Source: Planctomycetota bacterium
GTDB lineage: Bacteria > Planctomycetota > Planctomycetia > Pirellulales > Lacipirellulaceae
Assembly: GCA_029781135.1 (NCBI GenBank)
Contig: JAKOXH010000022.1
Location: 62,001 to 126,000 of the forward strand
Direction of reading: 5' to 3'
Length of the DNA: 64,000 nucleotides
Every line of letters begins with the position of its first letter. The stretch's first letter is position 1. Below the pieces are notes generated by a model. The model was not told where the DNA came from and searched no databases. It saw nothing but the letters and a program-made list of their open reading frames with translations. The position numbers and the translations under genes were made by a program. Positions 34,670 through 43,093 of this stretch are shown here, in pieces.

Positions 34670-35983
34670 ATGAGAATCGCGGTCATTGGAACTGGCTACG
34701 TGGGTTTGGTCACCGGCACTTGTTTCGCCGATAGCGGCAATGATGTGACGTGCGTCGACATCGACCAAGCCAAAATCGAGCGGCTGCGTGCGGGTGAAAT
34801 TCCCATTTACGAGCCCGGCCTCGAAGAAATGGTCCGCGACAACCAGGCGGCCGAGCGGCTCGCGTTCACCACCGATTTAGCCGGTGCCGTTGCGAATGCC
34901 GAGGTCGTATACCTCGCCGTCGGCACTCCGCAAGGCGACGACGGCTCCGCCGACATGACCGCTCTCTGGTCGGTCGTCGATGGCATGGCCGCCCACCTGC
35001 GCACCGACGCGATTGTCGTCACCAAGAGCACGGTCCCCGTCGGCACGTGCGCGAAAATCACCAGCCGGCTCAAGGAACTCACCAGCCGCGCTTGTGACGT
35101 CGCCAGCAACCCTGAATTCCTCAAGGAAGGCTCGGCGATCGAGGACTTCATCAAGCCTGATCGCGTCGTGGTGGGCGTGCGCCGGCCCGAGGTTGGCAAC
35201 GTCTTGCACGAACTTTACAAGCCATTTCTGCGCACCGAAAAACCGTTCCTCTCGATGTCGCCCGAAAGTTCGGAGCTGACCAAGTACGTCGCCAATGCCT
35301 TGCTTTCCACGAAGATCAGCTTCATCAATGAAATGGCGAACCTGTGCGAACGGATGGGCGCCGACATCAACGACGTCCGCCGCGGCATCGGCCACGACAG
35401 CCGCATCGGCTTCGCGTTCCTATTCCCGGGCGTCGGCTACGGCGGCAGTTGCTTCCCGAAAGACGTGCGGGCCCTGGTGCGAATGGCCGAGGACCACGGC
35501 GTCGAGCCGCGGATGATGCGCACCGTCGACTCCGTCAATGAACACCAAAAGCAAGTCATCCTTGAAAAACTGGACAAGCACTTCGGCGGCAACTTGCGCG
35601 GCAAGACAATCGCCATTTGGGGGCTCGCCTTCAAGCCGCGAACCGACGACATCCGCGAAGCCCCGGCTCTGGTGCTCATCGATTGGCTTCTTTCCCAAGG
35701 GGCATCCGTGCGGGTCCACGACCCCGAGGCAGTCGATAACGTCCGCCGTATCTACAACGACAAGCTCGCGTACTGCCCCAAACCAATGCAGGCCATCGAA
35801 GGGGCCGACGCCCTGGCGATCATGACCGAGTGGGGCGATTACCAGCGGCCCGAATTCCGCGCTATCTTCCAGAAGATGAAGAAACCGGTGATTTTCGATG
35901 GCCGCAATCTCTACGAACCCTGGGCCATGGAACGCCTCGGCTTCACGTACCACAGCATCGGCCGACCAGCCGTAGGGATCTGA
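34670..35983 (+). CDS. ugd: UDP-glucose 6-dehydrogenase
   Basis: A 437-residue cytoplasmic enzyme that oxidises UDP-glucose twice to UDP-glucuronate, a precursor of surface polysaccharides. The NAD-binding [10 protein letters not shown] is at residues 7-16, followed by [11 protein letters not shown]. The central region has [15 protein letters not shown], then [10 protein letters not shown] with catalytic C261 near VRALV. The C-terminal domain carries [13 protein letters not shown]. All key residues are present and the length is typical. It stands alone here, with no other sugar-nucleotide genes nearby. Confidence 0.96.
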   Translation: MRIAVIGTGYVGLVTGTCFADSGNDVTCVDIDQAKIERLRAGEIPIYEPGLEEMVRDNQAAERLAFTTDLAGAVANAEVVYLAVGTPQGDDGSADMTALWSVVDGMAAHLRTDAIVVTKSTVPVGTCAKITSRLKELTSRACDVASNPEFLKEGSAIEDFIKPDRVVVGVRRPEVGNVLHELYKPFLRTEKPFLSMSPESSELTKYVANALLSTKISFINEMANLCERMGADINDVRRGIGHDSRIGFAFLFPGVGYGGSCFPKDVRALVRMAEDHGVEPRMMRTVDSVNEHQKQVILEKLDKHFGGNLRGKTIAIWGLAFKPRTDDIREAPALVLIDWLLSQGASVRVHDPEAVDNVRRIYNDKLAYCPKPMQAIEGADALAIMTEWGDYQRPEFRAIFQKMKKPVIFDGRNLYEPWAMERLGFTYHSIGRPAVGI

Positions 35984-35987
35984 GATA

Positions 35988-36063
35988 GGGAGACAGGGAG
36001 ACAAGGAGATCGCGGCATCCAACCGTTTCTCCTTGTCTCCCCTGTCCTTGTCTCCTTGTCTTG
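35988..36063. repeat. GACAAGGAGA-type inverted repeat
   Basis: GGGAGACAGGGAGACAAGGA on the left pairs with TCTCCTTGTCTCCCCTGTCC and TCTCCTTGTCTTG on the right. It is the third copy of the family seen at 24704 and 30743, here just past the ugd stop. Confidence 0.85.
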
Positions 36064-36162
36064 CTTCCATCCCATCACCGCCTAACCCGGGCCAACCCCG
36101 CTGCACCCATTTTCTTGACCCAAATTCTCCCGCTACTTACGCTTAAGGCTGAGGAAGAGGCC

Positions 36163-38403
36163 ATGATCGACCGCCGTCAACGATTCTGGGGGACACTGCT
36201 GATCTTGCACTGCGCGCTGGCCGCGGGTGGCCAGGTGTACGCCACCGGCGTGCCGATCAGCGGTTTTTATCCGCTTGCCGGGATCAGCTTAACGACGAAG
36301 CACGATACGGATAGCGATCCCACGTTCACGTTCTTTCAAGCCGATTACGAAACATCCTACCTGGGCACGCCGCTCGGCGTCGGCAACCAGGCCCACTTCG
36401 AACTCGCGCTCGTCGATACTGGCGCCGCGACCACGCTTATCACCACCGCGGCCGATGCGGCGTTCAATCTCCAAGCCGCCGGTTATCGCGGCACGCACGA
36501 ACTGCCCATCGGTGGTGCCACCGGCAACTTGGTCGCGATCACGAACGACCCGATGGCTATTTATGCTTCCGGGGTTGGCCCAGCGAATCGCACCAGCACC
36601 ACTCCGCTTACACTGAACACGAACCTGATGGTCGGCCAATCGAGTGTGTCCTTGGCAACGCTGCCCGCTGAATCGGACCTGCCGAACGTGCTCGGCATTC
36701 CGTTCTCCAGCCAATATGCGACGTACATCCGCAACGACCAGCCTCAAATGTTCACCCTGGGAGGCAAGACCGTCCGCACGCCGCAGATCCAATTCATGTC
36801 GCTCGGCAGCGGCGGTCAAGGCACTATTACCCGCTACACGCCCATCACGCTCGACGACACCACGGCGTTTCAATCACCCCCGCAATATACATTTGATTTC
36901 AATAACATCCTGGCCGATCCTCCCGTGCCCTTGACCGACAACCCCCTCTATCCGACGTTGCGATTGAATGGTTCTGGCCAGGCGGCCGCGGCCTATTTCG
37001 TGAATGTCAACGTCAGCAATGAGGGGCATTCGCTCAACAATGCTCCCTTCTTGCTCGATACGGGCGCCGATGTTTCCGTCGTTTCCACAATCAATGCCGT
37101 AAACCTGGGGTTCGACCCCGTGCTCGATACGCCCGACTTCACCGTTTCGGTCATTGGGTCGGGCGGGTTGCTGGAAAACGTTCCCGGCTTCTACGCCGAT
37201 AACTTCACCATCCCTGCCGTCGGTGGCAGCATCACGTTGAACCACGTCCCCTTCATCGTGCTCGATTTCCCGAATCCCTCCCACATCGGCAACACGGCGG
37301 AAGGGATCATCGGCATGAACGCTCTTGCCGGCCGCAACGTGGTGATTGACCCCAAGCCTTCCGGCACCGGCGGTTTTCCCCGGCTTTACATCAGCGACCC
37401 GGTAACCAGTAGCCACAATTGGGCGACTCCATCGGCCAGCGGAACCTGGAGCACGGCCGGAAATTGGAACGCCTCTGGAACGCCTGATATTCTTTGGATC
37501 GCAAATGCCCGAAATGTCTCTGGCATCGCTCAGGAAGCCGTCGTATCGGCAAATTCGAGCGTGTGGGAGCTGAACGTCTCGGGCAACGGTGCGGCCGCGA
37601 TGAACGTGCGCGTCTCGGCCGGCGTCACACTTTCAACGTTTTCCGGTGCGAATATCGAAGCCAGTGGCAAGCTGCAACTCGATGGCGGCACGCTCGATGC
37701 TCAATACGTCGATATCCGTGGTGGCACGCTTACCGGCAGCGGCACCGTTCTCACCGGTAGCGGCCCGATCGACGGTCAAATCGAGAACCACGGCGGCGTC
37801 GTAGCCCCCGGCAATGGTGTTGGCATGCTCAACGTCACGGGACGCTTTGCCAATGCCCTGGATGGCACACTCGCCTTCGAATTGGGCGGCACAACCGCGG
37901 GCACACAGTACGACCAGCTCAATGTTACTGGAGCGGTCACGCTCAATGGTGTACTTACCATTTCGCTGGTCAACCTGGGCGGTGGCACGTTCACGCCGAG
38001 CCCTGGCAACACGTTCTGGCTCATTACCGCCACCGATAGCATCGGCGGCGCTTTCAGCCAAATTGTGGCCCCAGATGGCTATAACTGGAAGGTCAACTAT
38101 AACGCCGACGGTGTCGGCATGAGCATGCAGCTGGTCGTGGGCAACCCTGGCGATTTCAATTTCGACGGCACGGTCGATGCGCGCGACTACGTCGTCTGGC
38201 GGAACGAAGCGCTGGGTCCATTGAATCTCGCCGCGTGGCGCAGCCATTTCGGCACGACCTACGCCAGCGGAACGGGTCTGGCAAACAACAACGGCATTCC
38301 CGAACCAGCAACCATTTTGTTGCTGCTAACTGCAACGTTTAGCGGCCTCTCTTGCCGTCGGACTCGCCGGGAACCCATTTGTTCACAAGAATGGGCGACC
38401 TGA
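36163..38403 (+). CDS. Exported two-lobed aspartic-protease-like protein with dockerin loop and PEP-CTERM signal
   Basis: A 746-residue exported protein; GAGGAAGAGG precedes the ATG at 36163. After a signal peptide (to about residue 28) come two retropepsin-like lobes: ALVDTGAATTLI with D85 and FLLDTGADVSVV with D299, so one chain supplies both aspartates. Lobe ends such as VLGIPFSSQY and EGIIGMNALAGRNVVID fit the family. Next is a beta-rich region (about 440-650) like autotransporter-associated strands (SGTWSTAGNWN, GGTLTGSGTV). A dockerin-like loop DFNFDGTVDARDYVVWR lies near 664-680. The end, IPEPATILLLLTATFSG followed by CRRTRR, is a PEP-CTERM sorting signal. Substrate and activity are unknown. 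Confidence 0.82.
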   Translation: MIDRRQRFWGTLLILHCALAAGGQVYATGVPISGFYPLAGISLTTKHDTDSDPTFTFFQADYETSYLGTPLGVGNQAHFELALVDTGAATTLITTAADAAFNLQAAGYRGTHELPIGGATGNLVAITNDPMAIYASGVGPANRTSTTPLTLNTNLMVGQSSVSLATLPAESDLPNVLGIPFSSQYATYIRNDQPQMFTLGGKTVRTPQIQFMSLGSGGQGTITRYTPITLDDTTAFQSPPQYTFDFNNILADPPVPLTDNPLYPTLRLNGSGQAAAAYFVNVNVSNEGHSLNNAPFLLDTGADVSVVSTINAVNLGFDPVLDTPDFTVSVIGSGGLLENVPGFYADNFTIPAVGGSITLNHVPFIVLDFPNPSHIGNTAEGIIGMNALAGRNVVIDPKPSGTGGFPRLYISDPVTSSHNWATPSASGTWSTAGNWNASGTPDILWIANARNVSGIAQEAVVSANSSVWELNVSGNGAAAMNVRVSAGVTLSTFSGANIEASGKLQLDGGTLDAQYVDIRGGTLTGSGTVLTGSGPIDGQIENHGGVVAPGNGVGMLNVTGRFANALDGTLAFELGGTTAGTQYDQLNVTGAVTLNGVLTISLVNLGGGTFTPSPGNTFWLITATDSIGGAFSQIVAPDGYNWKVNYNADGVGMSMQLVVGNPGDFNFDGTVDARDYVVWRNEALGPLNLAAWRSHFGTTYASGTGLANNNGIPEPATILLLLTATFSGLSCRRTRREPICSQEWAT

Positions 38404-38512
38404 AGTACTAATCGGTAATTGATCATCGACAATTTCTGAAATGACCATTGTCAACTGACAAATTACCAATTACCAATTCCTTTTTTTCTGTGCCCTCCGT
38501 GCCTCCGTGGTT
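38404..38512. repeat. AATTACCAATTACC-type inverted repeat plus CCTCCGTGG arm
   Basis: ATCGGTAATTGATCATCGAC and TGTCAACTGACAAATTACCAATTACCAATT form an imperfect inverted repeat (38411-38479). Then GTGCCCTCCGTGCCTCCGTG (38491 on) matches the right arm of the element at 32163-32336, here without its left partner. Confidence 0.6.
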
Positions 38513-38531
38513 AAAGGATTCGGGAGGGCTG

Positions 38532-38641
38532 TGTAGAATACATATAGCCGACCCGTCTCGGGTCGGCGAAACGATGCGGCAAATTCGATGATGGAAACGG
38601 CTTGCACGTCCGGCCCAGAGGGCCGGGCTATGTTTTCTACA
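38532..38641. repeat. Nested-hairpin repeat TGTAGAATACATA / TATGTTTTCTACA
   Basis: The outer arms are imperfectly complementary. The left inner hairpin is CCGACCCG-TCT-CGGGTCGG and the right one CCGGCCC-AGA-GGGCCGG. The overall design matches the GTGGGAGG family but the sequence is unrelated. Confidence 0.8.
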
Positions 38642-38669
38642 GAGCCATTCGGGAGGACTTTCCGCGCTG

Positions 38670-39098
38670 CTACTCCGCCCGCTCGGTCTTCAGCGTCGCT
38701 TCGCTGTGCAGCACCGTGCCCTTGGTGAACTTCGGCAAGATCAACCCGTTTTTGCTCATCGGCAGGTCAACCGTAACCGTCACCTCCTTGGTGGCGGTGG
38801 TCACCGGGTTCGGCGTGATCTTAATCGTCGCGCCTTTTGCCTTGACGATGTTGAGAATGCTATTGGCTTTCGCGGTCCCGTCCGCCACGGAACCGCCAGG
38901 CACCATCGCCGCTCGGGCCGCTTCGTAGGCGGCATTGTCGGCCGTGTGCCGCATCACGTTCAGCCAGCCAAACTCAAACGCCGCCAGAATGAATAGAAAG
39001 AAGATCGGCAGCACGATCGCCATCTCGACGATCGTCACGCCGGCGCGCTGCGATCGCGGCAACTTGTTCCCGCTGCGTTGTCGAGCTGGCTTATTCAC
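38670..39098 (-). CDS. TadE-like pseudopilin
   Basis: A 142-residue protein with a basic leader then GVTIVEMAIVLPIFFLFILAAFEFG, the TadE-type helix with its processing glutamate (site before VTIVE). After it comes ADNAAYEAARAAMVPGGS, typical of TadE-like proteins, and a beta-rich C-terminal part. The start codon is GTG. It is last in a three-gene minus-strand cluster with a VWA protein and another TadE-like protein; minor pseudopilins of the tight-adherence system are membrane-anchored. Confidence 0.85.
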   Translation of the reverse strand: MNKPARQRSGNKLPRSQRAGVTIVEMAIVLPIFFLFILAAFEFGWLNVMRHTADNAAYEAARAAMVPGGSVADGTAKANSILNIVKAKGATIKITPNPVTTATKEVTVTVDLPMSKNGLILPKFTKGTVLHSEATLKTERAE

Positions 39099-39135
39099 GG
39101 TTGCACCTATCGTCTTATTTCCTGGGTGGCAAATA

Positions 39136-40269
39136 TCAATCGGTTAGCAACACCGGTAGCGTCGAGGCAATTTCCTTGAAGATTTTCGCCAGGTCCGCCG
39201 CGGTCGGCGCATGGTAATGACGCCCGCCCGTCGCTTTCGCCACGTCTTCCATGCGCTTGATGTCGGCATCGCTGCTGAAGGTAATCGTGTCGATGACGAT
39301 TCCCTTCGTGGCGGCGGTGCGGGCCGATAGAATCGGCTCCGGTCCCACGTTATGAATTCCATCCGTCATCAAGACCATCGACTTCACCGCATAGGGACGA
39401 ATCTTCTTGCCGGTGAGCACTTTGATGCCGTCATCGATGCCGGCCGAAATCGACGTACCACCCTTGACCGGCTTGCTGCTCAGCGCGTTCATAGTGTTGC
39501 GAATCACCGTGTAATCGCTCACCAAGTCGGAGTTGATATCCGAAATATTGAACTTCAGGCCGCATTCGGCGCTGTAATTACTGGAGTAGCTTACCAGCCC
39601 GACGTGTTCATCTTGCGGCGTCTTGTCGAGTTCCGTCAGGAACGCGTCCACGGCTGTATGCAGCGCCCCCCAACGGCTGCGCGTGGGGTCCGGAGGACCA
39701 CAGTTCGGCGCCCCCGGCGGCAACACCGACCCTGTGAGCATCCACATCATCGAACCCGAGCGATCGACGACCAGACAAATATCACGGTCGAGCTGCGTCG
39801 ATATGGCAGTTTCCACCGGCTGAAATTGCTTCACTCCCAGCGCACCGGCAAACAGCAAATCGACGGGGCCGGAGAGCGCGCCTTGCTGACGTCGACCGGT
39901 AATCTGCACCGCATTCGGCGTCTTGCTGCCGGCGACAAACGCAAAGTGCGCAAGCTCGTTGGCCTGCGTGCTCTTCCCAAACACAATGTCTTTGTCGGCC
40001 AACATCAACGGGTCGCCCGCCACCAAGTTACGCTGAGCGGCCGTCTTCGCGAACGTCGTCGCGACCTTCGTATCCTGGGCCAGGCTCAGTTGTTTGGCTG
40101 CCGCCCGCGCGGCCGCATCGGTCGATGTTCGCAGCTCCGTACGCACCAATTGCATCCAGGCCACATCGACCGCGAACGCCGCCATGATAATGCACAACGG
40201 CAAACAAATCGCAATGAGAACTAACATCGCCCCGCGGCGATTGCCGCGGCCTAATTTGCAAGCATGCAT
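39136..40269 (-). CDS. TadG-like protein with von Willebrand A domain
   Basis: A 377-residue membrane-anchored protein. The N-terminus (RRGAMLVLIAICLPLCIIMAAFAVDVAWM..RTELRTSTDAAARAAA) is the TadG/Flp-like helix. From about residue 163 a VWA domain follows with an intact metal site: DRSGSM (169-174), the threonine region GGTSISAGID, and MVLMTDGIHN. It ends IFKEIASTLPVLLTD. Planctomycete VWA-TadG proteins are common; an adhesive or scaffolding role is inference. Confidence 0.87.
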   Translation of the reverse strand: MHACKLGRGNRRGAMLVLIAICLPLCIIMAAFAVDVAWMQLVRTELRTSTDAAARAAAKQLSLAQDTKVATTFAKTAAQRNLVAGDPLMLADKDIVFGKSTQANELAHFAFVAGSKTPNAVQITGRRQQGALSGPVDLLFAGALGVKQFQPVETAISTQLDRDICLVVDRSGSMMWMLTGSVLPPGAPNCGPPDPTRSRWGALHTAVDAFLTELDKTPQDEHVGLVSYSSNYSAECGLKFNISDINSDLVSDYTVIRNTMNALSSKPVKGGTSISAGIDDGIKVLTGKKIRPYAVKSMVLMTDGIHNVGPEPILSARTAATKGIVIDTITFSSDADIKRMEDVAKATGGRHYHAPTAADLAKIFKEIASTLPVLLTD

Positions 40270-40332
40270 GTCTTGGATTCCTCGGTTGCCGATCGTGGGT
40301 TGTCGTTCTTTTGAATTACGTCGTCTGCAGGT

Positions 40333-40773
40333 CTAGTATTCCATCATCATCGACGCCTTCGCCGACAGCGTCTTGCCCCGATAAAACGTGGCCGGAACTA
40401 GCGAATTCGACGAACACGGTGCGCTCACGGTGACGTCGATAAAATCGCCCGGGCTCAGCGCACTGATCGCCGGCGCGATGGTGATCGTTGCGCCTTTGAT
40501 CTTGCGGTCGCTCAGAATCTGGTTGCAGGCTGCTTGGACTTCCGTCGTGGTCGCTCCGGCGGAGATGGCCGTCCGCACGCCTTCATATGCCGCCACCGTC
40601 AGCGACTGCTTTAAGAATAATGCCGAGCACGCTTCGATCGTCGCCAGCACCATCAGCACGATGATCGGCAAACACACGGCCAACTCGGTCGCGGCGACGC
40701 CGCGCGCCTTGCGCCGGCGCACTCCATACCGAGAAACAAGTGCGCTATTTGTAGTAAAGGGATTATCGCTCAT
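40333..40773 (-). CDS. TadE-like pseudopilin
   Basis: A 146-residue protein: basic leader RRRKARGVAATELAVCLPIIVLMVLATIEACSALFLKQ with the TadE-type helix and glutamate, then SLTVAAYEGVRTAISAGATTTEV. It is first of the three Tad-type genes. No TadA ATPase, TadB/C platform or prepilin peptidase is present in the window. Confidence 0.85.
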   Translation of the reverse strand: MSDNPFTTNSALVSRYGVRRRKARGVAATELAVCLPIIVLMVLATIEACSALFLKQSLTVAAYEGVRTAISAGATTTEVQAACNQILSDRKIKGATITIAPAISALSPGDFIDVTVSAPCSSNSLVPATFYRGKTLSAKASMMMEY

Positions 40774-40824
40774 GCCATTTGCCGTCGTCAGATTTAGATA
40801 GAATACGATCGTAACGGCGTTTGC

Positions 40825-41298
40825 TTAACCCTCGCTGCTGGCCACCAATTGCTCTTCCGCGGCTGAAGTCTTCTCTGCCTCGCGGCTCTCCGGCAGCACA
40901 TTCAAGCGGGCCAGCATGGCGTTGTAGTCATCTGCCAGGCCGTTCCAAAAATCACTCTTGCGGAACTTGATCGGCTGCGGTGCGGCGCCCTCTGCCACTT
41001 TGCGAATCGCCCGCCGCAACCGGAACACCGGCCCCGCGAATCGATGGCTGAGTTTGATCGTGTCGATCACGTATACCGGCAGCAGAAACAACACGACGAT
41101 CAAGAACGGCCCATGCGTCCACCACATATCTTGGAAATGTGCCGACAATGGACGGAACGGGTCGGTAAGTACCTGCAAGATGAACGACATCACAAACGCC
41201 ACGATCAGGAACACCAGCCAATGCGATATCACTCGGCGAACGAGCGAACCCTGAACCTCGGCGTCGACGAAATGCTTCTTGCGCTGTGGATGGCCCAT
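40825..41298 (-). CDS. Two-helix membrane protein with HAMP-like segment
   Basis: A 157-residue protein with two transmembrane helices (about residues 25-45 and 61-83), then PVFRLRRAIRKVAEGAAPQPIKFRKSDFWNGLADDYNAML, which resembles a HAMP linker following a membrane helix. There is no output domain after it. GGGGG lies before the ATG at 41298. It is adjacent to the Tad-type cluster, same strand, 51 nt upstream of the first TadE-like gene, so possibly co-transcribed. Function unknown. Confidence 0.72.
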   Translation of the reverse strand: MGHPQRKKHFVDAEVQGSLVRRVISHWLVFLIVAFVMSFILQVLTDPFRPLSAHFQDMWWTHGPFLIVVLFLLPVYVIDTIKLSHRFAGPVFRLRRAIRKVAEGAAPQPIKFRKSDFWNGLADDYNAMLARLNVLPESREAEKTSAAEEQLVASSEG

Positions 41299-41544
41299 GG
41301 CGAACCCCCAAAACATGCGATACGGCGACACGCCGATTGGCGCTCGCACTGGCCGCCTGCGCAGCACCGCACTCGCGCAAACTGCTCGGCAGGCAACCGA
41401 CCTTTACGAAAGTTTAGGTCACATCACCAAGAAGGGAGGATTGCTCAGCACGTAAACCTCAGAACCGGCGGCATAATCGCTACCGATTCGATCGACAAGA
41501 TCGCACCAAACCATCCCCACGGCTCGACGCACAATCGGTAATCC

Positions 41545-41586
41545 TGTGGGAACGTAAATGTGGGAACGTAAATGTGGGAGCGTAAA
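41545..41586. repeat. Three tandem TGTGGGAACGTAAA units
   Basis: Three 14-nt units run directly into copy E of the nested-hairpin family, whose first bases (TGTGGGA) match the start of each unit. This looks like slippage duplication of the element's edge. Confidence 0.85.
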
Positions 41587-41659
41587 TGTGGGAGGCGTCT
41601 CCGACGCCGATAACGGCCTCCATCGCTACACGTCATCGGCCTCAGAGAGGCCTTCCACA
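41587..41659. repeat. Nested-hairpin repeat, GTGGGAGG family, copy E
   Basis: TGTGGGAGG...CCTTCCACA outer arms; left inner GGCGTC-TCC-GACGCC, right inner GGCCTC-AGA-GAGGCC. Close relative of copy D, including the ACGTCATCGGCC junction. Confidence 0.88.
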
Positions 41660-41690
41660 ACCCTATGTCGTGCCCTGTTCGATCGTTGGC

Positions 41691-43001
41691 TCAGCGCTGC
41701 TTCACCCGCGTGCCCTCGTCGAGCTGGTCACTCGGATGCAGCACCACAACGTCGCCCTCGGCCAGGCCCTCCGTAATCTCCGCCTCCAAGCCGTTCTGGC
41801 GGCCTACCTTAACTACCTGCTGATGGACCACGCCATCCTGCACGCGAAAGACGGCCGACTGCTCGCCCGCCCGAAATAACGCGCTCGTTGGTATCCGCAG
41901 CACGTTCTTGGCCTCGTCGATCACGATCCGCGCTTCCACCCGGAAACCATCCCCCAGCGTCGGTCGGCTGGCCGGCGGATCAACCAAGTCGATGATCACC
42001 CACACGCGCTGTTCCTCGACGCCGAGCGTCGAAATCTTCGTGAAGCCCGAAGGCTCCACCACGCGCACGCGCCCTTTCAAGGGTGCCGCACCGCCCCAAT
42101 GCTCGAAATACACTTCGTCGCCCGGATGAATCTTAACCGCATCGCGCGAAAGCACGTCGACCGCGGCCTCTAAATCGGCCGGGTCGCCCAATTCCACCAA
42201 CGGTGTGCCCGGCGTCACGACCGCGCTGCTTTCTTGCATCACCCGCAACACGCTCCCATTGATCGGCGAATAAATGGGGAAATCCCAATCGTTCGCTTGA
42301 TCTTCCGGCGTGATGTTTTCACCCGCAGCCGGCACATGGCTGTTTCCATCCACTTTCGTCGGCGGGATGGCGGAAGCGATGCGAACCGGTTTGGTGCTCT
42401 GCGGCGTATCCTGCGGTTGCGGTCGAGATCGCATGAGCGCAGCTTTCGCTTGTTCCAACTCAAACCGGGCAATCTCCTCGGCCAATTTCGCCGAACGCAA
42501 TTCCTCGCTTCGCTGACGCAATGTGTACTCGGCCGAATCCAGTTCCGATTGGGTCACGCCGCTCCCGCGAAATGCCTTGCGCATCCGCACGGCTTCCGCC
42601 TCGGCCCACGCCTGGCCCGCCCGCGCCTTTTCCAACTCCGGCTCCATCTGCTGCAGCGTGGCTTCCGCTGCTTTCACACGGGCCTCGGCCTGCGCAATAC
42701 TGCGGGCATCCAGCAGATCGGGGTCGCGCGGCTCGATCATGGTAAGCAATGTTTTGCCGGCCACAACTTTGTCGCCGGGATCTAAGTTGATTCGCAAGAT
42801 GCGACCGTTGAGCGGGGCCGAAACGACATACTTCTCGTGAATCCGCGTCTTGCCGTCTTCGTCGACCGTCACACGCACGGTGCCGCGCTCGACTTTCACC
42901 AGATCGACGGCGACCGGCCGCGGAATAAAGGCATACGCCAGCCCCGCGACGATGAGCGCCACGATGAAAAGCACGAAAAGTTTGCTACCGACGTTCCGCA
43001 T
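41691..43001 (-). CDS. Periplasmic adaptor (HlyD/MacA-type) of an ABC exporter
   Basis: A 436-residue membrane-fusion protein. N-terminal anchor VGSKLFVLFIVALIVAGLAYAFIP, then the lipoyl half-motif VSAPLNGRILRINLDPGDKVVAG, a coiled-coil hairpin (AQAEARVKAAEATLQQMEPELEKARAGQAWAEAE...), the second half IYSPINGSVLRVMQESSAVV and the beta-barrel part ending VVVLHPSDQLDEGTRVK. A Pro-rich insert (RPQPQDTPQSTKPV) lies at the hairpin exit. The start at 43001 is set by the anchor; upstream codons read through a GGGGGCT repeat. It is last in the exporter operon. Confidence 0.9.
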   Translation of the reverse strand: MRNVGSKLFVLFIVALIVAGLAYAFIPRPVAVDLVKVERGTVRVTVDEDGKTRIHEKYVVSAPLNGRILRINLDPGDKVVAGKTLLTMIEPRDPDLLDARSIAQAEARVKAAEATLQQMEPELEKARAGQAWAEAEAVRMRKAFRGSGVTQSELDSAEYTLRQRSEELRSAKLAEEIARFELEQAKAALMRSRPQPQDTPQSTKPVRIASAIPPTKVDGNSHVPAAGENITPEDQANDWDFPIYSPINGSVLRVMQESSAVVTPGTPLVELGDPADLEAAVDVLSRDAVKIHPGDEVYFEHWGGAAPLKGRVRVVEPSGFTKISTLGVEEQRVWVIIDLVDPPASRPTLGDGFRVEARIVIDEAKNVLRIPTSALFRAGEQSAVFRVQDGVVHQQVVKVGRQNGLEAEITEGLAEGDVVVLHPSDQLDEGTRVKQR

Positions 43002-43005
43002 AAGG

Positions 43006-43090
43006 CTGGGGGCTGGGGGCTGGGGGCTGGGGGCTGGGAGTTGTATGAGGGGTGCCTCTACTCCTTGCTCCACGCTCCCTGCTCCACGCC
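43006..43090. repeat. GGGGGCT tandem repeat in the exporter operon
   Basis: Five GGGGGCTG(G) units (43006-43039) followed by GCTCCACGCTCCCTGCTCCA-type direct repeats. The same GGGGGCT units occur inside gyrA (60239-60300) and, reversed, at 45708-45735. Confidence 0.85.
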
Positions 43091-43093
43091 TAC

